A program made the translations under genes and the position numbers. A stretch of DNA of 64,000 nucleotides from Beta vulgaris subsp. vulgaris (Eukaryota; Streptophyta; Magnoliopsida; Caryophyllales; Amaranthaceae): contig NC_079204.1 in NCBI RefSeq assembly GCF_026745355.1, positions 51,074,209 to 51,138,208 on the forward strand. Reading direction: 5' to 3'. This document shows, piece by piece, positions 9,590 through 19,689 of this stretch. The notes under the pieces were generated by a model. The model ran no database searches, was not told the origin of the DNA, and saw only the letters and a list, made by a program, of their open reading frames with translations. The stretch's first letter is position 1. Each line of letters begins with the position of its first letter.

Positions 9590-11437
9590 CAAAAATGTTT
9601 TGCAGCAGGGACTAACTTCCCTTCCTTGATGGCTTGCTGCATCATCAGATAAATAATGGGCTTGTGTATGTACAACCTGTCAAAGTTGAAATCATCCGAT
9701 GAGTTTATCGCATAATCAATCAATAAATCGGTAACAAATCACATTCAAGCACATAACCGAATTTGGGAATTATGACAACACAAGTTAAAATGAGCATAAA
9801 AAGTTAATGAGAAAAAACGTAAAATGAGCAATATACTTTTGTAGGAGCCTTAACCTTATCAGAAATAATTGATGCTTGGTTTAGTTTGGTTAGTGAACTA
9901 CTAATGCAGCACAAATATATATTATCTTATAGACTATCGCAAAATTGACTTGAATGAAAAAAGAGTGGTAATCTTACTAAACCATTCCATTCGAGCATCT
10001 GGACATTTAGTACTGAAGCAACCCAACATTCTGGATAAGTAAGATAGGCCTAGTCTATTACAAAACAAGTTCTAGATGTAAAAGATAATAGAAGTCCCTT
10101 CACTTTTAAAATTTACTGGAACAAATCCACCAATACTGCGAGGATATTATCACCATTTGTCAATCCAAAAGAGAGAGGTAGGAAAAAGAAAACCCATTAT
10201 ACACTACAGTCACTCCTCAATTCATAGGCCAAACTCCAGACCCTCCCAAGCCACAAGATCAATGCATAAAATATGACTTAACAATGCATGTATCAATTTA
10301 AAGCATTTAAAAGTAATTCAGATTCCACAGAGCAAAATGCTGCTAGTTTATAACTCATTTCAGCACATAAAGTCACTTCCATTGCATTTTTTCAAAGATC
10401 AGAAATATCATTTTTTTCAAATCTTGTTTTGAGTGGAAAAGAAATCAGCTTGTGTATGTTTCATGTTTCTACTTCTCACAACTAGAGGTATTCTCCAATT
10501 CTAAACTAGCAGTTCAGCGTGATAGAGACATTGAGCGTGAGTTGCTTCTAATTTCAATACCATAAAGCAGAGTATTTATCAATTTGTAGATTTGACAACA
10601 AGAACAAGTGAGCAAGTATAATCTAAAATTGTAGGAACAAATGAATTAACAAAAGAGATATAGATATAGTGTATTTTCTGTAAGTAACGATAATTTGTTT
10701 GAATTGCACTTCAAAGTGGGAGATTTGGATACAAGAGAAAGAAAAAAATTACTTGGTGAGATGGTCAGGTGGTGCTGTCGATAAGAAGACATTGAACATT
10801 GCAGATTTCAGTGAATCGAGCTCCGATTTCACAACCGTTCTCACTGTTCAAAATTGCAGGCTTTGATTCCTCCATTTTCACAGCCGAGGGACTCATGAAT
10901 TTCCCACCTAAACCCTGAAAAAAAAACAATCGAAAATTTCTAAAAAAAAAATCAAAACTAAACGTAAAGGAACATGATAAAATAGCAACAAGAAAATCAA
11001 ATTAGTGAAAAAAACAAAAACGTACTACAATTTCAACTCAAGAACAAGAGTAGATCTCTTCGATTTCTCCGCCGACAATGTGACAGATTTTCAGATCAGT
11101 ACCCAAAAAAATCGAAAATTGGAAACCCTAGAACTCGAGAAATTAAAAAAAAGACGATGAAAAATAAAATAAAACTTGAAATCAAAATCCCTTACCTTCT
11201 TAGAGATGGAGTTGAAACCCTTTTTTTGGATTCTCTTTTTTCCGTTTCACTTTCTCTCTCCTCAGTCTCTATCTCTTCAATAAGCGTTCGTTGCTCTGTT
11301 GGATTGAGAGGGAGGAGGAAGGAGCAGATCTGAAGAGGAGAGAGATGAGGGATTAGGGTTGACCGGTTGAGTAAGGAGAGGGAGGAATGAGGAGAGAGAG
11401 AGCAGATCTGAAGAACACGAAACTTTGTTTTGTCATC
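9590..11437 (-). other. Exon-like segments inside the CACTA element
   Basis: On the minus strand an open frame starts at 11443 (MSDDKTKFRVLQ) and reaches a donor-like AAGAAG/GTAAGG near 11196. An acceptor-like TTTTTTCAG/GGTTTAGG sits near 10918, followed by a 43-codon frame beginning MSPSAVKMEE. A last exon-like piece after GACAG near 9680 encodes IYLMMQQAIKEGKLVPAAKH before a stop at about 9590. I do not recognise these. They could be remnants of the element's own gene or captured host exons. Confidence 0.35.
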
Positions 11438-12672
11438 ACTCATCAGCGACCGTTTAACACAGTTCCTTAAATTGAAAAAATCTAAAAATTATAATAATAA
11501 AACTAACGACTGTTCTAAACGGTCGTTGATAAACAACGACGGTTTATCCGTCGCTGATCACTCTAAAAGCCGTCGGTGGCAACGACCGTTTTAAACCGTC
11601 GCTGACTACAAGAATAACAACCGTTTTTAGAACCGTCGCAGTGAAGCCGTCGTTGTTTTGGCCTTTTCTTGTAGTGATATTACAAACGATTTAATATAAC
11701 AAAATGACAAGCCAAAATATTTACCAATACTAAGAGTCATACACCCCAAAATACGAAAAAAAATTACATAAGCTTTCAATAATTCGACGGGTCTTCATCT
11801 TTTGAAAACGATTCATCACACAAATTGAGATACTTCACTTACTCAATAATTCAATTAATATTTAGTAATTACTAACCTAGTTTAATCATACAATCGTAAT
11901 TCGTATAAACTAAATTACAAAGAATGAATTTTCATATTATATAATTTATTACTTATAAACATATAGATTATATATTAATGCTATGAAATACAAGAATACA
12001 AGATATAATAATGTAAAACTAATTTTTTAAAAAAATTAACCTGCGAATTGCGATGCTGCTTTCCGGCGAGGCGGTGATCGGGGGTGTTTCCGGTTAGATG
12101 TGCTCGGTGCGATGCTGCGACAGTGCTTCCCAGTTCCCAGTCGCCGGTGTGGTGGTTGTGTTGCTTCAGTTCAGACTTAACGGCGTTCACGCTGTGGAAT
12201 TTGGAAATAGAGGTATTTGGGTTGGGTAACTTACTGAGTGATACTTTTGGGAGAGAGAAGAGAGTCTTTTTTTTAATTTTGAATTAATATCAGATTTAAT
12301 TTTGGGAGGGAGAGATTTTTTTTTTAAAAGAAAATGTTAATTAATTGTGGAGAGGCCTACCAGTTCTTTTTTGTTTTGATTCCCCATGCTTACATGTCAC
12401 TGTCAATTTAACACATTAAATTTTGCCAGCCAAATTACTGAATTAGCCGTTGAAGTGTTGAGTGTTGAACCACCTTTCCTCACTCATTCAGATTTTTCTT
12501 TTTTTTTTTTTTAATAATTGCTTCACATTTTTTTTACAATCCGGGGATGCGGCTGTACCCCCACCGCCCCACGTGGCTCCGCCACTGTGTACGATTAATT
12601 ATCAACGAAAATTCAATTTTACGATACTATTCGGGTCCATCAAAACTTCTGTATGCGCCACAAATTCTATCA

Positions 12673-13414
12673 TATATACTGTAGTTCCTTATGAAAATAG
12701 ATTTTTTCTAAAGCGTCAAAATTACCTTGTACTCTGTCACCCTAAATGAAACTATACCCATAAACCTAACTCAGATAAAATGGCACAAGTGATTAGATTG
12801 TTGTACATCAACTACTCTAGTAAAAGTGCAGGAAATGTATGTTTTTGGCTAGACAAATTTTAGTGTGGGCATTATAGCTAGACTTCAAGCGATGGGTGAG
12901 AAAGGAATATATATTCAGATGATAAGAATGAGCAGTATAAGCTTCAAGTTCAGAGGTTTAATCACCACCATCCAAGAATATCTTTCGCTCCACCTTTGTA
13001 AATTGTAATTTGTAAGTGGAACAACACAAATTTTGTGATTTTGCAGAAAAGACACTAGTGACATTTAGCTGTGTAAAGTATGCACAGATCCTCACATGTT
13101 TATAAGCCCAAATAAATGTGTAAAACAAACGGGCCCAAAGCAAGGGATACTTCCTTTTTGTTTTTGTTTTTTTTAATACTTGTCCTTCCTTTTTCTTAAA
13201 TCAGTAAAACATAATTTCTTCCATTTTTTATTACTTGCAACATGGGTCGTTCTTCGCCCCCCTTGCTCATAGTTTCTGCCTCAAATCTCAAAATACCATT
13301 GCGCTAAGGAGCTGACACTCTTTTGGTTGCTCCTCTCTGTTTATTCCGTTTTCTTTAACAATCACTCTACTTCATGATTACCATCTCCACACCCATATAC
13401 CCAACATTTTAAAA
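12673..13414. other. Intergenic, nothing recognised
   Basis: AT-rich DNA between the older LTR element and the Copia insertion. The small frames here have no recognisable protein content. Confidence 0.6.
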
Positions 13415-13726
13415 TGTAAAATACCAAGGAAATGACTGCATTCCTTGATGTCAGTGTGTATGCACAGAATGAAATGCATCCACTATCTTTTGCAGCTGTC
13501 TCTAGTACTAACTGTCAGTGTACTAGGATACCGTTTAATTTGTCTCTTTGTAATCAAATCCTCCAGCTCAGACTTATAGCTGTTGCTTGGTGATTTCCTA
13601 GGAAGTTTCCTAGTAAGCTGTGTCCTATATAAGGCTCAGCAAAGGTTGTAAGAAAACAGAAGTAAGAATGAATGAAAGAGAGACATTGTGCTGCAAATTC
13701 TATAATTCTGAATGAGAATGTTTTCA
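13415..13726 (+). repeat. 5' LTR of the Copia element
   Basis: Starts TGTAAAATACC and ends GTTTTCA just before the primer-binding site. It includes a CTATATAAGG TATA-like box. Confidence 0.95.
13626..13633 (+). promoter_or_regulatory. LTR TATA box
   Basis: TATATAAG about 100 bp before the LTR end, the expected place for the promoter of the genomic RNA. It is repeated in the 3' LTR near 18402. Confidence 0.65.
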
Positions 13727-13739
13727 TGGTATCAGAGCA
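13727..13739 (+). promoter_or_regulatory. Primer-binding site (tRNA iMet)
   Basis: TGGTATCAGAGCA directly abuts the 5' LTR and is complementary to the initiator methionine tRNA 3' end. Confidence 0.9.
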
Positions 13740-13830
13740 CAGCTCTTTAAATCTCGTCTATATTACATTCTTCTTCTTAAACACATCACAAATTTTTTCT
13801 TGTTTTAACTAAAATCTGTTTGCTTGAATC

Positions 13831-16800
13831 ATGGCTTCATCTACTCCTACTGTAATAGAACAAACAAATCCTTTATATCTTCATCCCTCAGATGGGAATA
13901 ACTTTACATTCATAGATAAACTCCAAGGATCTTCAAATTACAGATCTTGGAAACGTTCTATGGAAATAGCATTAGCTTCCAAAAGGAAGTTAGGATTTAT
14001 TACAGGAGTAATTAAAAGGGATAAGAAAGATGCAGTTAAGCAAGATGCTTGGGACACATGTAACAACATGATTATATCCTGGATTCTTGGTTCTGTAAAT
14101 GAATCAATCAAGAAGTCCATCATGTTTGTTAGTGATTCAAGAGAAATATGGAATCAACTTGAAAAAAGATTTTCTCTTACAAATGGTACTAGAAAATATA
14201 AACTCTGTAAAGAGATTTATGAAACCAAACAGCAAGGAAGAGAGATCAGTGAGTATTACACTCATATGAAATGCTACTGGGAAGAGCTTGAAGCCCTTAA
14301 CACTTTACCACCCATAACAACTGTGAGTGCAGAAATCACCAAATTTATGGAAGTTCTGACTCAGCAACAAGAAGAACAGAAACTTTTTCAGTTTCTGAAT
14401 GGACTTGATGAGTCCTATGGAACACAAAGAAGTAATTTACTCATGATGGGTACCTTACCTAATGTTGAAACAGCATGTAGTTATCTGGAGCAAGAAGAAG
14501 CTCAAAGAGAAGTATTGGGGCAAGTTAAGGAAGAAAATGATACTGTTGCCATGTTCTCTAGAGGCACAGGGGGAGCCAGTAACAGCACTCAGGCTCCTAA
14601 TCAATGTACAGTGTGTGGAAAAATAGGTCACACTAAGGATGGCTGCTGGTTTGTCATAGGTTTTCCTGCAAAAACTAACAAACCGAAGTATCAAGGTGCA
14701 GGAAAAGGAAAATTTAAAGCTACTGGGCAGCAGAAATGGAACAAAGGAGGAAAACAAGGTGGAGTGAAAGTGGCTGCTGCTGCTCAACAGGATGCAGTGT
14801 CCACATCAAGCTCATCCACCACCATCACAGCACAGCAACTGGAACAACTTTTGAGGTTACTTCCTCCTCCATCTAAAGGAGGAGATACAGATGAAGAGAT
14901 GGATTATAATTTTTCAGGCATGGTTTCATGTTGCTTTGCTAACTCAAGAGAAAATGAGTGGATCTTGGATTCTGGAGCCTCAGATCACATGACTGGGACT
15001 TATTCTCTTTTAGAAGGTGCTCATGAATGCAGAAATACCTCTCTCATAAACTTACCCACAGGTGAGACTTCTAAAATTTCTCATATAGGAACTGTTTTAC
15101 TCTTGAATGGTGTGAGTCTTAAACATGTTCTATATATCCCTGCTTTTAAACATAACTTATTATCTATAAATAAGTTGTGTGAAAACATGAAGTGCAAAGT
15201 TGTGTTCTTTGATAAATATTGTATAATACATGACTGTGAAAGCAATGAAGTGAAGGGTATAGGAAAGGGGGAGAATGGTCTCTATTATCTTATTAATGAG
15301 CCTGTTGCAAGCACTCTAAAGAAGCTTAAAGAGCAGACCTTTAACAGTGTGAGTGCTCAAAAGGGAAAAACAGCCTTGAATGTTCATACATGTTCTGAAG
15401 TACCTGGTGTGTTAAGAGATGTTCCAAAGCTTAGTAAAGCAACACTGTGGCATCATAGGCTTGGCCATGCACCAGTGAAAAGAATTGCTCTAATTGAGAA
15501 TCTTGATATAGGAAGAGAGAAGGGAGAAGTATGCTTGACTTGTCCATTGGCAAAATTCACTAAGTTGCCTTATGGAATAAGTAACTCTAGGGCAGAAGAT
15601 GTGTTTGAACTTGTTCATATGGATACTTGGGGGCCATATAAGGTAAGTTATAAAGGGAAATTTAGGTATTTCCTCACTTTGGTGGATGATAAGTCAAGAG
15701 TAACATGGATACACTTGTTGAAACTGAAATCTGATGCTTTTGATGCCATACAAAGGTTTGTAAACATGGCTAGAACCCAATTTAATAAAAGTGTAAAGGT
15801 CATCAGATCTGATAATGCACTAGAATTTGAAGATAAGAAATTGAAGCCATTCTTTGACAAACTGGGTATAATACATCAAACTTCTTGTCCTGATAGACCA
15901 CAGCAGAATGGGAGGGCTGAAAGGAGACATAGACATGTACTTGAAATGGCAAGAGCTTTAAGATTTCAAGCAAGTTTACCTTTACACTTCTGGGGGGACT
16001 GTGTTATGACAGCCACTTATATTACAAATAGGCTGCCAACTGATGTAAACAGAGGAAAAAGTCCTTATGAAGTCCTCTATGGAAAGGCTCCTAACTACAA
16101 TTTCATGAAGTGTTTTGGGTGTTTAGCATTTGCTTATAATCCTGAGAGAAAGAAAGACAAGTTTCAGGCTAGAGGTGTTCCCTGCATCTTTATTGGGTAC
16201 TCTCATACTCAGAAAGGATACAAAATGCACAACCTACTCACAGGGGTGTCATTTGTATCAAGGGATGTCAGATTCTATGAATCTGTATATCCATATCACA
16301 TATTTCACTCAGTATCATCACAACCAATTGAAGCATCAAGTAAAGCTCAGGTATGGAATGAAAGTGATGAAGGTGAACCTGTGTTAGTCAGGAGAGAAGA
16401 AGGTGAAGAACAAGTGATAGAGCAAGCTCAAGAAGAACAACACACTCAGGTTGTTCAGAGAAGGTCCACAAGGGATCATAAAGCTCCCACCTGGCACTCA
16501 GATTATCAAGTTAATGTGAATTGTGTACAAAAAGTGGGTGTGACTGATGTGAGTAATGAATACACCTGTCTCCTGAGTAATGTGAGTAAAGTACCTGATC
16601 CCAGATATTTTAAACAAGCTGTGAAGCACAGTCAGTGGCTACAAGCTATGAATGAAGAGTTAGAAGCTCTTGAAGGCAACAACACTTGGTTGATCACTCA
16701 CCTGCCACCTGGAAAGAAGGCAATAGGATGCAAGTGGCTTTATACAACTAAGTATGATCCACAGAGAGAGAGTACAAGGTATAAGTCAAGACTGGTAATC

Positions 16801-18183
16801 CTGGGTAACAGACAACAGTATGGTCTTGATTACAGAGAGACCTTTGCTCCAGTTGCAAAGATGACAACTATAAGGTCTCTATTGGCTGTTGCAGCAATGC
16901 AAGGGTGGTATACTCACCAAATGGATGTAAAAAATGCTTTTTTACATGGTGAGTTAGAAGAAACTGTGTTCATGACATTACCTCCTGGCTATGAAGGAGA
17001 GGGGTTCAGATTTGATACAGGTTTGACAAAGGAAATTCATACTTACAATGATGATAAAACAAGAGTTTGCAAACTGTTGAAACCTCTCTATGGGCTCAAG
17101 CAAGCCCCTAGACAGTGGTTTGCAAAATTAAGCTCAGTTCTGAAGGCTGATGGTTTTGTTCAATCAAAATCAGATCACTCTCTCTTTACCAAGCAAGAAG
17201 GAATCTCATTCACTGCTATACTGGCATATGTAGATGATTTGATTGTGACTGGCAACAATCTAAGGTGTATAAAGCAAGCAAAAGAGTTCCTCAACACAGA
17301 GTTCAAGATGAAGGACATGGGTGAACTAAGGTATTTCCTTGGAATTGAAGTTGACAGAAGCTCTCAAGGCATCTTCCTCTCTCAGAGAAAGTATGTTCAA
17401 GATATGCTAGAAGAATATAAACTCACTCAGTGTAGACCACTCAAGTTGCCTATGGATACTCATGTTAAACTTCTCTCTACCTCTGGAGAACCTTTAACAC
17501 AACCTGAAACATATCAAAGGTTGGTTGGGAAGCTAATTTATTTGACTCTCACCAGACCAGACATAGCCTATACTGTGCATGTCTTAAGTCAATTTATGCA
17601 TAGCCCTACTTCAGTACATCATCAGGCTGCAAGAAGAGTGCTGAGATATCTAGCTGGCTCCATAGATCAAGGCATACTTTTGGCTTCTAAGTCTGCTGCT
17701 AAGCTTCAAGCCTACTGTGATAGTGACTGGGCAGGGTGTCCTAACACCAGGAGATCCACCACAGGGTTTTGTATTCTACTAGGCAAGTCTCCAATAGCTT
17801 GGAAGTCTAAAAAACAAACTGTAGTTGCAAGATCTACAGCTGAAGCTGAATATAGATCTCTAGCCATGACTATCTGTGAAGTCATTTGGGTAAAACAGCT
17901 TCTCAGGGAGCTTGGAATCAAAGAATGGGGAAGCACACCAATTTTCTGTGATAATCAAGCAGCCTTGGCCATTGCTGCCAACCCAGTACATCATGAGAAG
18001 ACAAAACATGTTGGGATTGATTGCCATTTCATCAAGGAGAAAGTAGCTGAAGGACAAATCAATCCCACCTATGTGTCTACAAGCCAACAGATTGCTGATG
18101 TTCTCACTAAAGTTTTGACTGTAGAACAACATCAACTTCTATTGTCCAAGTTAGGAGTTCAGTCATCCTCACTCCTAGCTTGA
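13831..18183 (+). CDS. Copia gag-pol polyprotein, 1450 aa
   Basis: One intact frame encodes all retrotransposon proteins in Copia order. Gag occupies about residues 1-250, followed by a CCHC zinc knuckle at 259-272 (CTVCGKIGHTKDGC). The aspartic protease has the DSGAS motif at 380-384. The pre-integrase LWHHRLGH motif starts at 539. The integrase catalytic triad is D598, D661 and E697 (35 residues between the last two). Reverse transcriptase has YVDD with aspartates 1135-1136. RNase H follows, with D1297 in the CDSDWAG motif. There is no stop or frameshift, and the TGA overlaps the polypurine tract. The start chosen is the first ATG after the primer-binding site. Protein processing is inferred from family knowledge. 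Confidence 0.97.
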   Translation: MASSTPTVIEQTNPLYLHPSDGNNFTFIDKLQGSSNYRSWKRSMEIALASKRKLGFITGVIKRDKKDAVKQDAWDTCNNMIISWILGSVNESIKKSIMFVSDSREIWNQLEKRFSLTNGTRKYKLCKEIYETKQQGREISEYYTHMKCYWEELEALNTLPPITTVSAEITKFMEVLTQQQEEQKLFQFLNGLDESYGTQRSNLLMMGTLPNVETACSYLEQEEAQREVLGQVKEENDTVAMFSRGTGGASNSTQAPNQCTVCGKIGHTKDGCWFVIGFPAKTNKPKYQGAGKGKFKATGQQKWNKGGKQGGVKVAAAAQQDAVSTSSSSTTITAQQLEQLLRLLPPPSKGGDTDEEMDYNFSGMVSCCFANSRENEWILDSGASDHMTGTYSLLEGAHECRNTSLINLPTGETSKISHIGTVLLLNGVSLKHVLYIPAFKHNLLSINKLCENMKCKVVFFDKYCIIHDCESNEVKGIGKGENGLYYLINEPVASTLKKLKEQTFNSVSAQKGKTALNVHTCSEVPGVLRDVPKLSKATLWHHRLGHAPVKRIALIENLDIGREKGEVCLTCPLAKFTKLPYGISNSRAEDVFELVHMDTWGPYKVSYKGKFRYFLTLVDDKSRVTWIHLLKLKSDAFDAIQRFVNMARTQFNKSVKVIRSDNALEFEDKKLKPFFDKLGIIHQTSCPDRPQQNGRAERRHRHVLEMARALRFQASLPLHFWGDCVMTATYITNRLPTDVNRGKSPYEVLYGKAPNYNFMKCFGCLAFAYNPERKKDKFQARGVPCIFIGYSHTQKGYKMHNLLTGVSFVSRDVRFYESVYPYHIFHSVSSQPIEASSKAQVWNESDEGEPVLVRREEGEEQVIEQAQEEQHTQVVQRRSTRDHKAPTWHSDYQVNVNCVQKVGVTDVSNEYTCLLSNVSKVPDPRYFKQAVKHSQWLQAMNEELEALEGNNTWLITHLPPGKKAIGCKWLYTTKYDPQRESTRYKSRLVILGNRQQYGLDYRETFAPVAKMTTIRSLLAVAAMQGWYTHQMDVKNAFLHGELEETVFMTLPPGYEGEGFRFDTGLTKEIHTYNDDKTRVCKLLKPLYGLKQAPRQWFAKLSSVLKADGFVQSKSDHSLFTKQEGISFTAILAYVDDLIVTGNNLRCIKQAKEFLNTEFKMKDMGELRYFLGIEVDRSSQGIFLSQRKYVQDMLEEYKLTQCRPLKLPMDTHVKLLSTSGEPLTQPETYQRLVGKLIYLTLTRPDIAYTVHVLSQFMHSPTSVHHQAARRVLRYLAGSIDQGILLASKSAAKLQAYCDSDWAGCPNTRRSTTGFCILLGKSPIAWKSKKQTVVARSTAEAEYRSLAMTICEVIWVKQLLRELGIKEWGSTPIFCDNQAALAIAANPVHHEKTKHVGIDCHFIKEKVAEGQINPTYVSTSQQIADVLTKVLTVEQHQLLLSKLGVQSSSLLA

Positions 18184-18190
18184 GGGGGAG
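18182..18190 (+). promoter_or_regulatory. Copia polypurine tract
   Basis: GAGGGGGAG overlaps the gag-pol stop codon and abuts the 3' LTR. Confidence 0.9.
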
Positions 18191-18502
18191 TGTAAAATAC
18201 CAAGGAAATGACTGCATTCCTTGGTGTCAGTGTGTATGCACAGAATGAAATGCATCCACTATCTTTTGCAGCTGTCTCTAGTACTAACTGTCAGTGTACT
18301 AGGATACCGTTTAATTTGTCTCTTTGTAATCAAATCCTCCAGCTCAGACTTATAGCTGTTGCTTGGTGATTTCCTAGGAAGTTTCCTAGTAAGCTGTGTC
18401 CTATATAAGGCTCAGCAAAGGTTGTAAGAAAACAGAAGTAAGAATGAATGAAAGAGAGACATTGTGCTGCAAATTCTATAATTCTGAATGAGAATGTTTT
18501 CA
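18191..18502 (+). repeat. 3' LTR of the Copia element
   Basis: Same length as the 5' LTR, differing by one visible substitution. Confidence 0.95.
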
Positions 18503-19689
18503 TAAAATAATTTTTTAATTTAGCTCTAAAATTAAGTGTAGAAATGTTAAAATTCCTTACAAATACTTAAAAAATATATAAAATGAAGAGCTCAAACAAT
18601 AAAGTAATAGTTTGTATATAGTACTCAATACCCATAGGTACGTGAGTACGTCCATCATCTTGCGATGTGATTGCTTGATATTTCATTAAAGATTTAGTCC
18701 TGAGTTATTTTTTCACTTTCATCAACATTACTCGCGCCCTTTGTTTTCTTTTTCTTTGGGTCACTTCCCTTTATTATTATTTTTCCGATTTTCAATCTTC
18801 CTACATATGGTAAATTACATTTCCCTTGATCCCCCACTTTGGGGAGAAACTGTTGACGTCTCATCGTGAGAGGCTAAATTGGTCTCTCATAGGGGCATTA
18901 TTGACATCTTGCGCAAAAGAAAGGAGTTGTTCCAGAACCCGCTAGCTTAATATTCTTTCCTGGAAGAAGATGAAGTTGGTATCAAAGTTCATTAAGATTG
19001 GTACCAATACCAAAGTAACTCTTACTGGTACCAAAGTGTAAGTAAACTTTAGTATCAACTTTGAACTTTGGTACCTATTATACTTACTGGGTACCAAAGT
19101 ACAAGTAAACTTTGCTATCAACTTTGAGCTTTGGTACCAATTATATTTACTTGGTACCGAACTATAGGTAAACTATGGTATCAGGTTTGAACTTTTGGTA
19201 CCAAGTAAACTTACTTTAGTACCACTAAGAAGGTCATTTTATGAGAAGCCTATAAGGTCTCTACTTTGGGGGATATTGGCCCACTTCACTTCTCTTGCCT
19301 TGCAATGTTTCTAACTTAAGCCTCATTTCTCACTATTCTCATCATCTATTATTAAGATATATCGTCCTTGAGGCCCATTCCTCTCTTGCTTAATGCTTAT
19401 CTCATTATTTACTATAAAATCATATTCTTTTAATATCCCTCATTGTCATTTGTCTATACTGCACCGTTTAAGATAATAGTTGTGTCATGTATCCTTTGAT
19501 GCACTACAGAGCGCCACGAATTTGGTTGTATATTGCTCGTATTTTTTGTATTTTTTAATAAGGAGAAACATTGACAAGTTGGAGGGATAAAGAGAATCCC
19601 TACTTATCAAGGGTGAGAATCAATCTCAAGTTTTCTTGGAATCGGGAGAGATGCTTTAACTAATAACCTCTACCTCACTCTTGTATGAT
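18503..19689. other. Intergenic with a GGTACC-rich repeat
   Basis: No gene is seen. TCCCCCACTTTGG near 18830 and CTACTTTGGGGGATAT near 19259 look like degenerate inverted ends around the GGTACC repeat, so a decayed TIR element of about 450 bp is possible. Confidence 0.45.
18975..19225. repeat. GGTACCAAAGT tandem repeat
   Basis: About four imperfect copies of a unit of roughly 60 bp containing GGTACCAAAGT, AGTAAACTTT and TATCAACTTTGA. A related repeat occurs at 60474-60590. Confidence 0.75.

Larger units (their letters stand above)
8864..11676. mobile_element. CACTA (CMC/EnSpm) non-autonomous element
   Basis: It begins CACTACAAGAAAA and ends with the inverse TTTTCTTGTAGTG. ATA is duplicated at 8861-8863 and 11677-11679, the 3-bp target expected for CACTA elements. 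Both ends carry many short subterminal repeats (8880-9205 and 11440-11660). No transposase is recognisable. The interior holds exon-like segments on the minus strand, described separately. Confidence 0.9.
8795..12587. mobile_element. hAT element carrying a CACTA insertion
   Basis: The ends are CAGTGGCGGAGCC and GGCTCCGCCACTG. The flanking octamers are TGTACAAT (8787-8794) and TGTACGAT (12588-12595). The undisturbed 5' LTR shows the empty site TGTACAAT. Without the CACTA insert the element is about 1 kb. Its right part has a GC-rich block near 12040-12190 resembling the leader of the smaller relative at 3390-4376. No transposase frame was found. Confidence 0.85.
7340..12672 (+). mobile_element. 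Non-autonomous LTR retrotransposon with nested insertions
   Basis: Two direct repeats beginning TGTTAAAGGTTAATC bracket about 766 bp of internal DNA. The order is 5' LTR 7340-7705, primer-binding site 7706-7718, internal region to 8471, and 3' LTR from 8472. The 3' LTR is split by a 3.8-kb hAT insertion (8795-12587) and resumes at 12588/12596-12672. No gag or pol frame exists inside, so it is a TRIM/LARD-type element that would need proteins from an autonomous Copia relative. The primer-binding site points to initiator Met tRNA. A clean 5-bp target duplication was not identified. Confidence 0.8.
13415..18502 (+). mobile_element. Complete, young Copia retrotransposon
   Basis: A 5,088-bp element with 312-bp LTRs at 13415-13726 and 18191-18502 that differ by eye at one base (A/G near 13450). 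The 5-bp target duplication is TAAAA (13410-13414 and 18503-18507). A primer-binding site, one uninterrupted gag-pol frame and a polypurine tract are in the correct order. Every structural part needed for transposition is visible, so the copy may be active or very recently so. Confidence 0.97.

Noticed and set aside
13938..18135. Several frames opposite or shifted within the Copia gag-pol
   Set aside because: They are shadows of the intact 1450-aa frame.
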